Shown here: positions 1 to 7,914 of the stretch, piece after piece
Position numbering within the stretch: position 1 is the stretch's first letter
Layout of the letters: each line of letters opens with the position of its first letter
Assembly: GCA_051892875.1 (NCBI GenBank)
Contig: JBJFGR010000026.1
Coordinates: 1 to 64,000 of the forward strand
Direction of reading: 5' to 3'
DNA: 64,000 nucleotides
DNA from: JBJFGR01 sp051892875
GTDB taxonomy: Bacteria; Pseudomonadota; Gammaproteobacteria; Enterobacterales; Succinivibrionaceae
Notes under the pieces: model-generated
Database searches by the model: none
What the model was told of the DNA's origin: nothing
What the model saw: only the letters and a program-made list of their open reading frames with translations
Translations under genes and position numbers: made by a program

Positions 1-252
1 ATATTTTAGATATTATAAACTATTTATATATTTAATAAAACTGTTATTTACCCCTTTTCATCAACAGCAATAACTATATAGTTATCTTGGATAATTTAAA
101 TATGTAAATAACCATGAACTTTTCGATTAAGTATTGTTATATGCGCTTTTATTACCTATAATAAGTTTGACGTATATTTTGCACAATTTGTTAATATCAA
201 AAAAATTGTCCAAAGTTTTTTATAGTAGTTTTTTATAATATAGTAATTAAAA

Positions 253-1056
253 ATGTTAAAAGCACCTAATCCTCCAAAAGATCAAAATTTTGATAATCGA
301 GCTGAATTTTTTAAAAAACAAATTTACGGTACTACAAAAGGTAAAATAAGAGCAGCTGTAGTATGGAGAGATCTTCAAGAAATAATTAATCAATTTCCTA
401 AAGATAAAGTTTTAAATGTGTTGGATGTTGGTGGTGGATTTGGTTTCATGGCCCGAAAAATTGCACACTTGGGTCATAATGTAACAGTAGTAGATATTTC
501 AGAAGACATGTTATCTTTAGGAAGACTCGAATTAACTCAAGATCCTGTTGATGGTACTTTAAGTTTTGTGCAAGGAGCTGCTCAAGATATTGAAGCTATT
601 TTTAAAGATAAAAAATATGATTTAGTAATGTGTCATGCAGTTTTAGAGTGGTTAATAGATCCAAAGCCAATAATAGCAAAACTAAAAAATATGTTAGCAC
701 CTAGTGGTGTATTATCTCTTTTAGTTTACAACAAAACAGCATTATTATTTCAAAGTTTAGTTGTTGGTAATTTTGATTACATAAAGGCTGGATTAGTAAA
801 ACGAAGACGTCAAAAGTTAACTCCACAAACCCCATTATATTTAGAGGAAGTTCTTCAGTGGATAAATGAACAAGGTTTAGTTCTTGATAAATTAAGTGGG
901 GTAAGGGTTGTTCATGATTATATGCGTGATAAAACAGATCAAATTAATAAATTTGATGATCTATTATATTATGAATTGCTATACTCTAGACATGAAGTAT
1001 TTTCACATCTAGGGAGATATATTCATATCTGGACTAAGCCATTCAATGTGATTTAA
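253..1056 (+). CDS. cmoM: tRNA 5-carboxymethoxyuridine methyltransferase CmoM
   Basis: This is a SAM-dependent class I methyltransferase of 267 residues, close in length and sequence to E. coli CmoM (SmtA). That enzyme methylates cmo5U34 to mcmo5U in wobble-position tRNAs. Visible landmarks are the N-terminal YGTTKGK block (25-31), motif I LDVGGGFG (57-64), the HAVLEW block near residue 128, the VGNFDYIKAGL block, and a C-terminal GRYIHIW segment, all in family order. No clear Shine-Dalgarno sequence precedes the ATG. A TATAAT hexamer at 234-239 lies unusually close to it, without a well-spaced -35. The gene stands alone and converges with the helicase gene. A 9-bp hairpin follows the stop codon. 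Confidence 0.9.
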   Translation: MLKAPNPPKDQNFDNRAEFFKKQIYGTTKGKIRAAVVWRDLQEIINQFPKDKVLNVLDVGGGFGFMARKIAHLGHNVTVVDISEDMLSLGRLELTQDPVDGTLSFVQGAAQDIEAIFKDKKYDLVMCHAVLEWLIDPKPIIAKLKNMLAPSGVLSLLVYNKTALLFQSLVVGNFDYIKAGLVKRRRQKLTPQTPLYLEEVLQWINEQGLVLDKLSGVRVVHDYMRDKTDQINKFDDLLYYELLYSRHEVFSHLGRYIHIWTKPFNVI

Positions 1057-1075
1057 AATCTAAATTTTTAGATTT
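1056..1075 (+). terminator. Weak hairpin after cmoM
   Basis: A perfect 9-bp AT-rich stem (AAATCTAAA / TTTAGATTT) begins at the last base of the cmoM stop codon. The T-rich stretch starts only several bases later, at about 1080. It may be a weak terminator between convergent genes. Confidence 0.3.
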
Positions 1076-1134
1076 ACTACTTTTTTGGTGTGAAATTAAA
1101 TGTATGTAATCCTCTAAAATAGTTTATTATGTTG

Positions 1135-3240
1135 TTATTGTTTTAAGATTTTTTTATTTTTTTTACGCAACGTGTTTTTAAAAGGAAGTAATTCATTTTT
1201 TACAGAAATGTGAGATAATTCCTCTTGTTTAGGATTAGGTGTAAGTTGATTAGCTTCAAGATTCTCGTCACTAATAGTTATTATTTTAAATGAGGAATCA
1301 TATTTCATATCGAAAAATTCTTTTATGAATTCTGATTTACCATTTTTAATAATGTAGAGATTTTTACGAGCTCTAGTTGTCGCTACATAAAACAAACGAC
1401 GTTCCTCTTGATAATGTAAGCGTTCATCATTGTTAGAGCATTCACTTTTGGGAATTTCAGGTAATATAAAATCCTTTACATCAATAATATAAACTGTATC
1501 GTATTCAAGGCCTTTACTACCATGTATTGTTGTTAGTTTTATACAATATTTCTGTTCATTAATATCAATTTTTTCTTTTGAACGTTGTTTAATCAGATTT
1601 TCTAAATAAGCGATACGATCAAATAAATCTTCCATGTTGGATAGATTTTTAGAGAGGTGTTTTAATGTTTGTATTGAAGTATACCCCTTACTTTGACAAG
1701 CATTAAAATCTTTATTTTTTAAAAAATCATTGTAATTTAAGTCGTTTAGAATACTATCTAAAGCTTCATATGCTGTCATTTTAGGAAGATTTTTTAAAAT
1801 TTTGCGTTTAGTTAGTAATTCATTAAAAGATTTCTGAGAATTTACTATATCTAAAGCAATACTTAATATGTTTAAATCATCTGATGCGGAATTATTATGA
1901 TTTTTATTTATCCATTTTTGATATATTTTATCTAGATCTTCTTTGGATATATAAGTTTTTATACGATAATATATTCTTTGAAAAATATTGAAATTTGAAG
2001 GATCTTTTGCAAAGGTATATATTTCTTTAAGATCTTTTACAATTCCTGAATTAAAAAAGTTTATTTGATCAGTTGATATAATAAATGGTAAATTTGACCT
2101 ATCAAGATAATCAATAATTGGTATAGAACTTTCATTATTTCTGTAAAGAATTGCAATATCATCTTGCAATAAATTATCATGTAATTGATGAGATAATTTT
2201 GTTATATATTTATAAATAGTTTCTGTTTTTTCAGGGATTGTATAGTATACAGATTTAGATATATCTTTTGAGGATATCATCTCTTTTTTAAATCTGTCTT
2301 TATTTTTTTGAATAAAATTATTAGATAATAAAACTATATTTTTATCAGATCTGAAGTTTGTTTCCATTAATAAAACTTTTGCTGTAGGATAAGTTTTTGG
2401 AAAATCTAATAAAGCTTTAGGGTAAGCTGCTCTAAAACCGTAAATACTTTGATCTTCATCACCAACCATAAATATATTTTGATATTTTGACGCTAATATC
2501 TCAATGATTTTATGTTGAATTTTTGAGGTATCCTGTGCTTCATCAACGCAGATATATTCATATTGATTTTGATAATATTCTTTTATAAATTGATACATAT
2601 CGCTTTTGCCTTTAAGTATCATATAGGCATAGCGTAATTGATCATCGAAATCCATTAATTTATTAGCTTGTAAATGTTCAACATATTTTTTATATATTTC
2701 ATCAATGGGATATTCGATATTATTTTTATTTTTAAATTCTTTAATTTCATTAATATTTAGCATCATATTTTTTATATAAGTAATATAACGCAAAATATCT
2801 TTAGAATCAGTATCTGTACATACTTTGTTCATGAGTGCTTTATATATATGGCGCACAATATTTTGTTGGTCTGTGATATTAGAAATAAGTGAAAAACCCT
2901 GTCTATTAAATCTTTTGATGTAAAAATTAACAATTGATAAAGAAAGAGCGTTTATAGTCTGAAAACGTAATAAGCTACTGTATTCATCTCCGAAAAAAAA
3001 TTTAAATCTTTCGGTCATATCCTTTGTAGCAGCAACTGAATACGTTAGGACTAAAATTTTTTTAGGATCTATTCCTAGACCATAAATCATATAACCTAAT
3101 CTAGCTATTAATACAGTTGTTTTTCCACTGCCTGGAACAGCTAGAAGTAAAATGGGTCCTTTTATGTTTTGGGCTGCATCTTGCTGTTGCTTAGTTAAGT
3201 TATTAAAATTATATTTTTTACAAAATTCCTGGAAATCCAT
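1135..3240 (-). CDS. UvrD/Rep/PcrA-like superfamily 1A DNA helicase
   Basis: All SF1A helicase motifs are visible in order in 701 residues: Q motif LTKQQQDAA (15-23), Walker A AVPGSGKTT (34-42), Walker B VDEAQD (232-237), motif III VGDEDQSIYGFRAA (259-272), motif IV NFRSD (295-299), motif V TIHGSKGLEY (571-580) and motif VI RRLFYVATTRAR (614-625). It is therefore a probable ATP-driven 3'-5' DNA translocase for repair or restart. The 1B and 2B insertions diverge from housekeeping UvrD or Rep, and the Lys-rich C-terminus lacks a recognisable Tudor-like tail. It is probably an accessory paralogue rather than uvrD itself. It lies 371 bp downstream of the AAA-ATPase-like gene on the same strand and converges with cmoM. 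Confidence 0.8.
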   Translation of the reverse strand: MDFQEFCKKYNFNNLTKQQQDAAQNIKGPILLLAVPGSGKTTVLIARLGYMIYGLGIDPKKILVLTYSVAATKDMTERFKFFFGDEYSSLLRFQTINALSLSIVNFYIKRFNRQGFSLISNITDQQNIVRHIYKALMNKVCTDTDSKDILRYITYIKNMMLNINEIKEFKNKNNIEYPIDEIYKKYVEHLQANKLMDFDDQLRYAYMILKGKSDMYQFIKEYYQNQYEYICVDEAQDTSKIQHKIIEILASKYQNIFMVGDEDQSIYGFRAAYPKALLDFPKTYPTAKVLLMETNFRSDKNIVLLSNNFIQKNKDRFKKEMISSKDISKSVYYTIPEKTETIYKYITKLSHQLHDNLLQDDIAILYRNNESSIPIIDYLDRSNLPFIISTDQINFFNSGIVKDLKEIYTFAKDPSNFNIFQRIYYRIKTYISKEDLDKIYQKWINKNHNNSASDDLNILSIALDIVNSQKSFNELLTKRKILKNLPKMTAYEALDSILNDLNYNDFLKNKDFNACQSKGYTSIQTLKHLSKNLSNMEDLFDRIAYLENLIKQRSKEKIDINEQKYCIKLTTIHGSKGLEYDTVYIIDVKDFILPEIPKSECSNNDERLHYQEERRLFYVATTRARKNLYIIKNGKSEFIKEFFDMKYDSSFKIITISDENLEANQLTPNPKQEELSHISVKNELLPFKNTLRKKNKKILKQ

Positions 3241-3611
3241 AAATTTGCCTTTCTTATTAATTGGTTAATTCTCAAATAGGGTGCATTATATCATTTTTAA
3301 TGAATATCTGTGCATATGTGTGGGTAAAATATGAAGACTCAGAGTGGTTTTATCCAATAGACTTTCACAAATCTTAATGTTTTTTTAATCTATACTCAAC
3401 ACTATTGAATTCTAATTGAATAGTGCAAAAGTTAAGGCAATAAATAATAAAATAGTTTATGCGCAAAGGATATTAGCAAGGAAAAATAAAGGAAATATAC
3501 TTGTATAAATAAAGGCTTAGGGTACATGGCTTTCAATTTTATCCATAACTATGTAGGAAAAGCCTTGTTAATTTATAAATTTATATTTATAAGATGAATT
3601 TTATTGTTATG
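3241..3611. other. 371-bp gap between AAA-like gene and helicase
   Basis: No convincing gene is present. Two inverted repeats are visible. One is a 7-bp stem CACTATT/AATAGTG (3400-3406 with 3419-3425). The other is a longer structure in which AAGGCTT (3512-3518) pairs with AAGCCTT (3560-3566) and TACAT (3523-3527) with ATGTA (3551-3555). Read on the minus strand, the second structure ends in a T-rich run, so it may end the AAA-gene transcript. The helicase promoter must lie to its left, but I could not place it. Confidence 0.4.
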
Positions 3612-4859
3612 TTATTTTATAATGCTTTTCCAAATATTTGAAATATATGTATTTGTTAGTCGTAAATTGAAGTTATATTTTGTGGATTCTTTAAAGGTAA
3701 GAATACCACAGTAATATAAAAATGTAGTTAATTGTATTATCCTATTAGGACTAAAAAGATTAAATTCTGTTCCTGTTACAAAATAACCATTTTCAGAAAG
3801 TTCTTTATTTATGTATAAAAATTCTTTTTTAAAATCTAAATAAGCTTTTTCTAAGCAGTTTTTTGAGTAATGGTAATTTTCTTCAAAACTTTCATTTTGA
3901 ATATTTGATTTAAGAGATGTTAAATAAATTAGACACTGACGTGTATTTATCATTCTTCCAATGTTATTTAATGTATATGAATAACCATCAAGTTCAGTAC
4001 AAATATTTTCAGTTAAGTCATCAAATGAATGATTAGTATCTTTTTGGTTTACAGTGTGTAGAATTACTGATTTGATATCGTTTTCAGTCAAGCCTACTGA
4101 TTTACTGAAATCATTTGTAAAACTAATATCTTGTGCATAGAAGTTGATACCACATTGCTGGAAGTAACTATATAAAGGTAAAACACCAGTCAGTATGACT
4201 TTGGTTACTATATCATTTACTTGTGCTTTGAATATTGACATAAAAAATGAAATATACATTTCATTTGTAAGTGTGGATTTTATAAATACATCTGTAGGAT
4301 TTATAGGGTTGTAGGAATCATAGTTATCAATCATAATGTAAAGTTTATTATTTTTACATCTAAGATAACTATTAAAAAAATCATTTAATATTTGAGTTAA
4401 AGTTTTTCTAGTATCAGGAAGATAGTCCATTTGATATTTTGAAGAGAATAAAGATATTGATCTTATAATTTCATTAGCTATATTATCGCAATTTCCAAAA
4501 TCTAAAAATAAAACACAGTAGGTATTATGAATATCTTTGGCAATTTCTTTATCATAGATATATAAATCTTTAAAATTATTGTCATATGAGTCTTGATAAT
4601 ATGTATCGTAAAAGCATTTTAGCATGGATAGTGTTAAACTTTTTCCACATCCAAAAGGACGATGTATTACATGGTTATTAGCACCTGAATTTTCTAATGA
4701 TTCGATAATTTTTGTTTTGTCAGAATAAAAACAATTTCGAGAAGCAAATTCTGAAAAAGATACAATAAATAAAGGTAAATTACTATATTTCGTTATTATG
4801 GAGTCTGTTAAGGCATTATTTTTTTCAGAATTAATTTGAGGTAAAAAGTTTTTAATCAT
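3612..4859 (-). CDS. AAA-ATPase-like protein (PF09820 type) lacking the usual C-terminal nuclease
   Basis: The first ~300 residues match the AAA-ATPase-like family usually fused to a PD-(D/E)XK nuclease domain (DUF1703). There is a DKT block (47-49), a P-loop RPFGCGKS (67-74) followed by LTLSML, a VLFLDFG strand near 117-123, and a Walker-B-like IDNYD (177-181) where the family normally has IDEYD. The protein is 415 residues and ends without any visible PD-(D/E)XK motif, whereas family members usually exceed 500. The family's function is poorly defined, and many copies occur per genome in gut bacteria. The gene has its own promoter with an embedded inverted repeat. It is preceded by umuD on the same strand. 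Confidence 0.7.
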   Translation of the reverse strand: MIKNFLPQINSEKNNALTDSIITKYSNLPLFIVSFSEFASRNCFYSDKTKIIESLENSGANNHVIHRPFGCGKSLTLSMLKCFYDTYYQDSYDNNFKDLYIYDKEIAKDIHNTYCVLFLDFGNCDNIANEIIRSISLFSSKYQMDYLPDTRKTLTQILNDFFNSYLRCKNNKLYIMIDNYDSYNPINPTDVFIKSTLTNEMYISFFMSIFKAQVNDIVTKVILTGVLPLYSYFQQCGINFYAQDISFTNDFSKSVGLTENDIKSVILHTVNQKDTNHSFDDLTENICTELDGYSYTLNNIGRMINTRQCLIYLTSLKSNIQNESFEENYHYSKNCLEKAYLDFKKEFLYINKELSENGYFVTGTEFNLFSPNRIIQLTTFLYYCGILTFKESTKYNFNLRLTNTYISNIWKSIIK

Positions 4860-4911
4860 TATTAGTAAACCTTTAAATCAAGACAAAGTAATAATTTTTT
4901 ACGTTATTAAG

Positions 4912-4939
4912 TTTATATTTGTAAGGTGTTTACTTACAA
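4912..4939 (-). promoter_or_regulatory. Promoter with overlapping 7-bp inverted repeat upstream of the AAA-like gene
   Basis: On the minus strand a TTGTAA -35 (4934-4939) is separated by 16 bp from a TATAAA -10 (4912-4917), about 50 bp before the start codon at 4859. The inverted repeat TTGTAAG-N7-CTTACAA (4919-4939) covers the -35 and spacer. This is the placement expected of a repressor operator. Confidence 0.45.
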
Positions 4940-5002
4940 TAATGTTGTTTTAGAAAGTTTATTTATATCAAAAATAATGACGTTGGTTATTTAAAATTGT
5001 GA

Positions 5003-5452
5003 CTAATACTTTCTTATTGATGAAACAATAACACCTAGTATTTCGCAATTCATTTCAGGGATAATTATAATTGGTTGGTAATTAACATTTGCAGGAACTA
5101 ATCTTGTAGGTCCGTTCATATTGTAATAGTATTTTATTGTAAATTCATTGTAAACAGAAGCAATAACAATATCCCCATTTTTTGGTTCTTTTGCTCTATC
5201 TAGAACAACGTAATCACCTGGTAAAATACCAGCTTCAATCATTGAATCACCGGCTACTTTAAAGATAAAAGATGAGTTTGGGTGTTTTATGCATAACTCA
5301 TTAAGATCTAAAGTATCATCAATATAACCACCATTGGGTGCTGGAAAACCTGCAGTGATTTTTTCCAAAGAAATGGGAAGTTCTATATGAGAGAGATTAT
5401 TCTCATTAACAGCTGATAAAATTGAAATATCATTTAAATGTTTATTTGTCAT
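5003..5452 (-). CDS. umuD: UmuD-like S24 autoprotease
   Basis: This 149-residue LexA/UmuD-family protein retains the full self-cleavage apparatus: Ala34-Gly35 in TAGFPAP, where E. coli UmuD has Cys-Gly, nucleophile Ser70 in GDSM, and Lys107 in FTIKYY. The block DLNELCIKHPNSS matches E. coli UmuD DLNQLLIQHPSAT. UmuD normally becomes UmuD' upon RecA-stimulated cleavage and partners the polymerase UmuC. No umuC is present within this window. The gene starts 10 bp after the Fsr-like exporter gene and probably shares its transcript. I saw no CTG-N10-CAG SOS box before either gene. An alternative is a stand-alone S24 regulator, but it has no DNA-binding domain. Confidence 0.85.
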   Translation of the reverse strand: MTNKHLNDISILSAVNENNLSHIELPISLEKITAGFPAPNGGYIDDTLDLNELCIKHPNSSFIFKVAGDSMIEAGILPGDYVVLDRAKEPKNGDIVIASVYNEFTIKYYYNMNGPTRLVPANVNYQPIIIIPEMNCEILGVIVSSIRKY

Positions 5453-5462
5453 AATATTTCCT

Positions 5463-6635
5463 TTATTTGTTATCTTTATCTACATCAGGAACAATCCATG
5501 ATGATAAAGCAGCAAATATGGATAATATGGCTAAGGTCCACATAGTTGCTTCAATTCCGTATCTATCACCTATTATACCTAAAACAGGACTAAATAATCC
5601 ACCAAAGGTCATTCCTAGACCAATAGTTACACCTGATGCAAATCCTACATGATTGCATAAAAATTTTTGACCTAAAACCATGGAAACACTAAGTGTGCCG
5701 TATAAACAGATGGCTACAGGAACAACTAAAATAGTGGCTAATAGACTAGTGTTAGCTAAGCAGAAAACAAAAATAAAAGGTACTGCAGTTGTAGCACTAA
5801 GTGCTAGAACTTTTTTAAAACCGATTTTATCAGCAAGAATACCACCTAATATACTTGCTACAGCAGCACAAATAGCAATAATTGTAAGATTTATATTTGC
5901 AACTTGTGCAGTTTCTTTAAATTTATCCATGAAGTAAAGTGGGGTGTATGTAGTTAGACCTATTAAAACCGATGATCTAAAAAATATCATTACAGTGAGT
6001 AATGAAAATCCAAAGAAACTTTCTTTTTTATAAAGTTTATTAGCTTGTTGTTTTGCAAGGTCTCTTTCTGAAAAATAAACATATTTTTTATTACGAGATA
6101 AATATATTATCATCATAATAAATGCAGGTATGCCAATCGCTAATATCCCTTTTAAACCGTAAAGTAGTGTTGCACCAGAAATAAGTGCTGGTCCTATAGC
6201 AAATCCTAAATTTCCACCAACTGAGAATATACTCATCCCAAAACCTTTGTTGTGCTCAGATACACAATTTGCCATTTTACCAGCTTGGGGGTGAAATATC
6301 GCAGTTCCTATGCCGGATAAAGTTATTAAAACAAATAATATTTCAAATTTTTCAAAAAAACCTACAAGCATGAGACTAAATGCCGAAATCACCATGCCTA
6401 ATGTCATTAAATATGGTCTAGGTTTACGATCACTAAGCCAACCAACTACTGGTTGTACAATAGACGATACAAGACATGCAGCAAGAACTAATAAAGAAAC
6501 ATCTGTGTTAGATGATAAGATTTTATGAGCGAACATTACTGCTAGAATAGCACTAAGTGAACCTTGACAAATATCAGTCGCAAAATGCCCAATCATTAAT
6601 AGTAATTGTTCTTTATATGTTTTAAAGAAATTCAT
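5463..6635 (-). CDS. fsr: MFS exporter, fosmidomycin-resistance (Fsr) type
   Basis: A 12-segment major facilitator of 390 residues. Segments closely follow E. coli Fsr: GHFATDICQG near the N-terminus, SSIVQPVVGWLSDRKPRP (the loop 2-3 signature), GIGTAIFHPQAGKMA, and SVGGNLGFAIGPAL. Relatives export drugs such as fosmidomycin; the natural substrate here is unknown. The gene lies 10 bp upstream of umuD on the same strand, so the pair is probably cotranscribed, which is an unusual partnership. The 395-bp region upstream separates it from the divergent trmN6. Confidence 0.8.
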   Translation of the reverse strand: MNFFKTYKEQLLLMIGHFATDICQGSLSAILAVMFAHKILSSNTDVSLLVLAACLVSSIVQPVVGWLSDRKPRPYLMTLGMVISAFSLMLVGFFEKFEILFVLITLSGIGTAIFHPQAGKMANCVSEHNKGFGMSIFSVGGNLGFAIGPALISGATLLYGLKGILAIGIPAFIMMIIYLSRNKKYVYFSERDLAKQQANKLYKKESFFGFSLLTVMIFFRSSVLIGLTTYTPLYFMDKFKETAQVANINLTIIAICAAVASILGGILADKIGFKKVLALSATTAVPFIFVFCLANTSLLATILVVPVAICLYGTLSVSMVLGQKFLCNHVGFASGVTIGLGMTFGGLFSPVLGIIGDRYGIEATMWTLAILSIFAALSSWIVPDVDKDNK

Positions 6636-7030
6636 TTTTCAAAATCTAGTAAATAAACATTTAATAAAATATAACAACCATCAAATTTTTCTATATTATA
6701 AGTTAATTGAGATATAAAAAAAAGAATTCTAAATTTGAGGTGTTGTTAATTTATAGTGAATTTTTGTATTTATATGGGGCAAGTGTAATTGGTTTGCACA
6801 AATAATTATCATTATTATAACAAAAATCTTTGTTTTTTTATGGCATGTTTTTTGAATTCTTTGTATAGAGTTTTACTCATAAATTTACATTCCTTTTCTT
6901 TTCTACGGATCTTTATGTAAATAGCTAAACTATTTGTATAAGGTTCCGTTTCCTTTTTGCTAAAATATATAAATATATATTAGATATAGGTGATAGGTTA
7001 TAGGTGTTTATAAAAAAATAGGAATTATAA
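6636..7030. other. 395-bp divergent intergenic region fsr / trmN6
   Basis: This very AT-rich spacer carries the promoters of two divergent genes. A TATAAT-like element occurs on the minus strand near 6690-6700, without a convincing -35. No ORF with a Shine-Dalgarno sequence and no stable hairpin was found. A partial Fur-like match at about 6798-6816 was considered and not accepted. Confidence 0.4.
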
Positions 7031-7807
7031 TTGAAGAGTAAGATATTTAATTTCAAGAAATTTTCAATATCAAGAACAAATTCAGCAATGAAGTTAACAA
7101 CAGATGCGGTGTTATTAGGTTCTTGGACTGTTGAAAAGTTAATAATATCAGGATTTAAAAATAATAAATTAAAAATATTAGATATTGGAACAGGAACAGG
7201 GGTTTTATCTTTAATTCTTGCCCAATTTTTTGTTAATAGTTCAATAAAAGCAATAGATATTGATAAAGGTGCTATACAAGATGCTATTTTTAATTTTTCA
7301 TCATCAATTTATTCAGACAGAATTACTGCTCAGTTATTATCATTAGAAGAAGAGGTAAATCAAACTTATATAGATTATCATGATTATAAAAACACATATG
7401 ATGTTATTATCTGTAATCCACCATATTTTGATTTTAGTGTTTCGTATGATGATGTTAAACGCTTAAAAGCTAGATGTAATGAATCATTAACTCCTAATGA
7501 TTTATTTAAAAATTGCTATAAGTTACTTCAAAAAGATGGAAGTTTATTTATAATTATTCCCAATCAATATGAAAAAAGATATCTTTTAATAGCAAGTAAA
7601 TTTGAAATGGTGCCTATAAATTTAGCAAGAGTTTCTTCTGTTGTTACTAAGACACCTTACGTTTCATTAATTGAATTAAAAAGAAAAGATAGTAATTTAA
7701 ATATAAATGCTGTATTAAAGACAGAATCGTTTTCATTATTTGATAATAGTGTAAAAACTGAAAAATGGTTCATGTTAACAAAGGAATTATATTTAGGTGA
7801 TAAATAG
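7031..7807 (+). CDS. trmN6: tRNA1(Val) (adenine37-N6)-methyltransferase
   Basis: A 258-residue N6-adenine methyltransferase related to E. coli TrmN6 (YfiC). The N-terminal SRTNSAMKLTTDAVLLGSW parallels HDRCAMKVGTDGILLGAW. The SAM-binding loop is DIGTGTG (51-57), an acidic AIDID follows (74-78), and the catalytic NPPYF sits at 129-133. The family methylates A37 of tRNA1(Val). Translation appears to start at TTG, because AGGA at 7021-7024 is 6-7 bp upstream and no ATG fits. It is a single gene, convergent with the Na/Pi symporter across a shared hairpin. Confidence 0.85.
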   Translation: MKSKIFNFKKFSISRTNSAMKLTTDAVLLGSWTVEKLIISGFKNNKLKILDIGTGTGVLSLILAQFFVNSSIKAIDIDKGAIQDAIFNFSSSIYSDRITAQLLSLEEEVNQTYIDYHDYKNTYDVIICNPPYFDFSVSYDDVKRLKARCNESLTPNDLFKNCYKLLQKDGSLFIIIPNQYEKRYLLIASKFEMVPINLARVSSVVTKTPYVSLIELKRKDSNLNINAVLKTESFSLFDNSVKTEKWFMLTKELYLGDK

Positions 7808-7815
7808 GATTTAAT

Positions 7816-7859
7816 GATAAAAAGGATTAAGATTTTTTGCTTATCTAAATCCTTTTATC
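7816..7859. terminator. Hairpin between convergent trmN6 and Na/Pi symporter genes
   Basis: AAAAGGATT (7820-7828) pairs with AATCCTTTT (7848-7856), extended by GAT/ATC with one bulged base. The A/T runs in both arms provide a U-rich 3' side in either direction. It lies 10 bp after the trmN6 stop. Confidence 0.5.
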
Positions 7860-7914
7860 TATATGTGATAGAAACTATTTTAATTCATATATAATAAAAT
7901 CAAAATTAGAATTA

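Noticed and set aside
3300..3377. 25-codon plus-strand ORF in the gap before the helicase
   Set aside because: No ribosome site, no promoter, and shorter than chance ORFs elsewhere in the window.
4919..4939. UvrY/GacA activator box (TGTAAG...CTTACA) upstream of the AAA-like gene
   Set aside because: The spacer is 7 rather than 6 and the repeat overlaps a -35/-10 pair, which fits a repressor operator better; no Csr-type RNA follows.
6798..6816. Fur-box-like match (about 14 of 19 bases) upstream of trmN6/fsr
   Set aside because: The motif is all A/T-rich and this score is expected by chance in such sequence. Neither neighbour is an iron gene.
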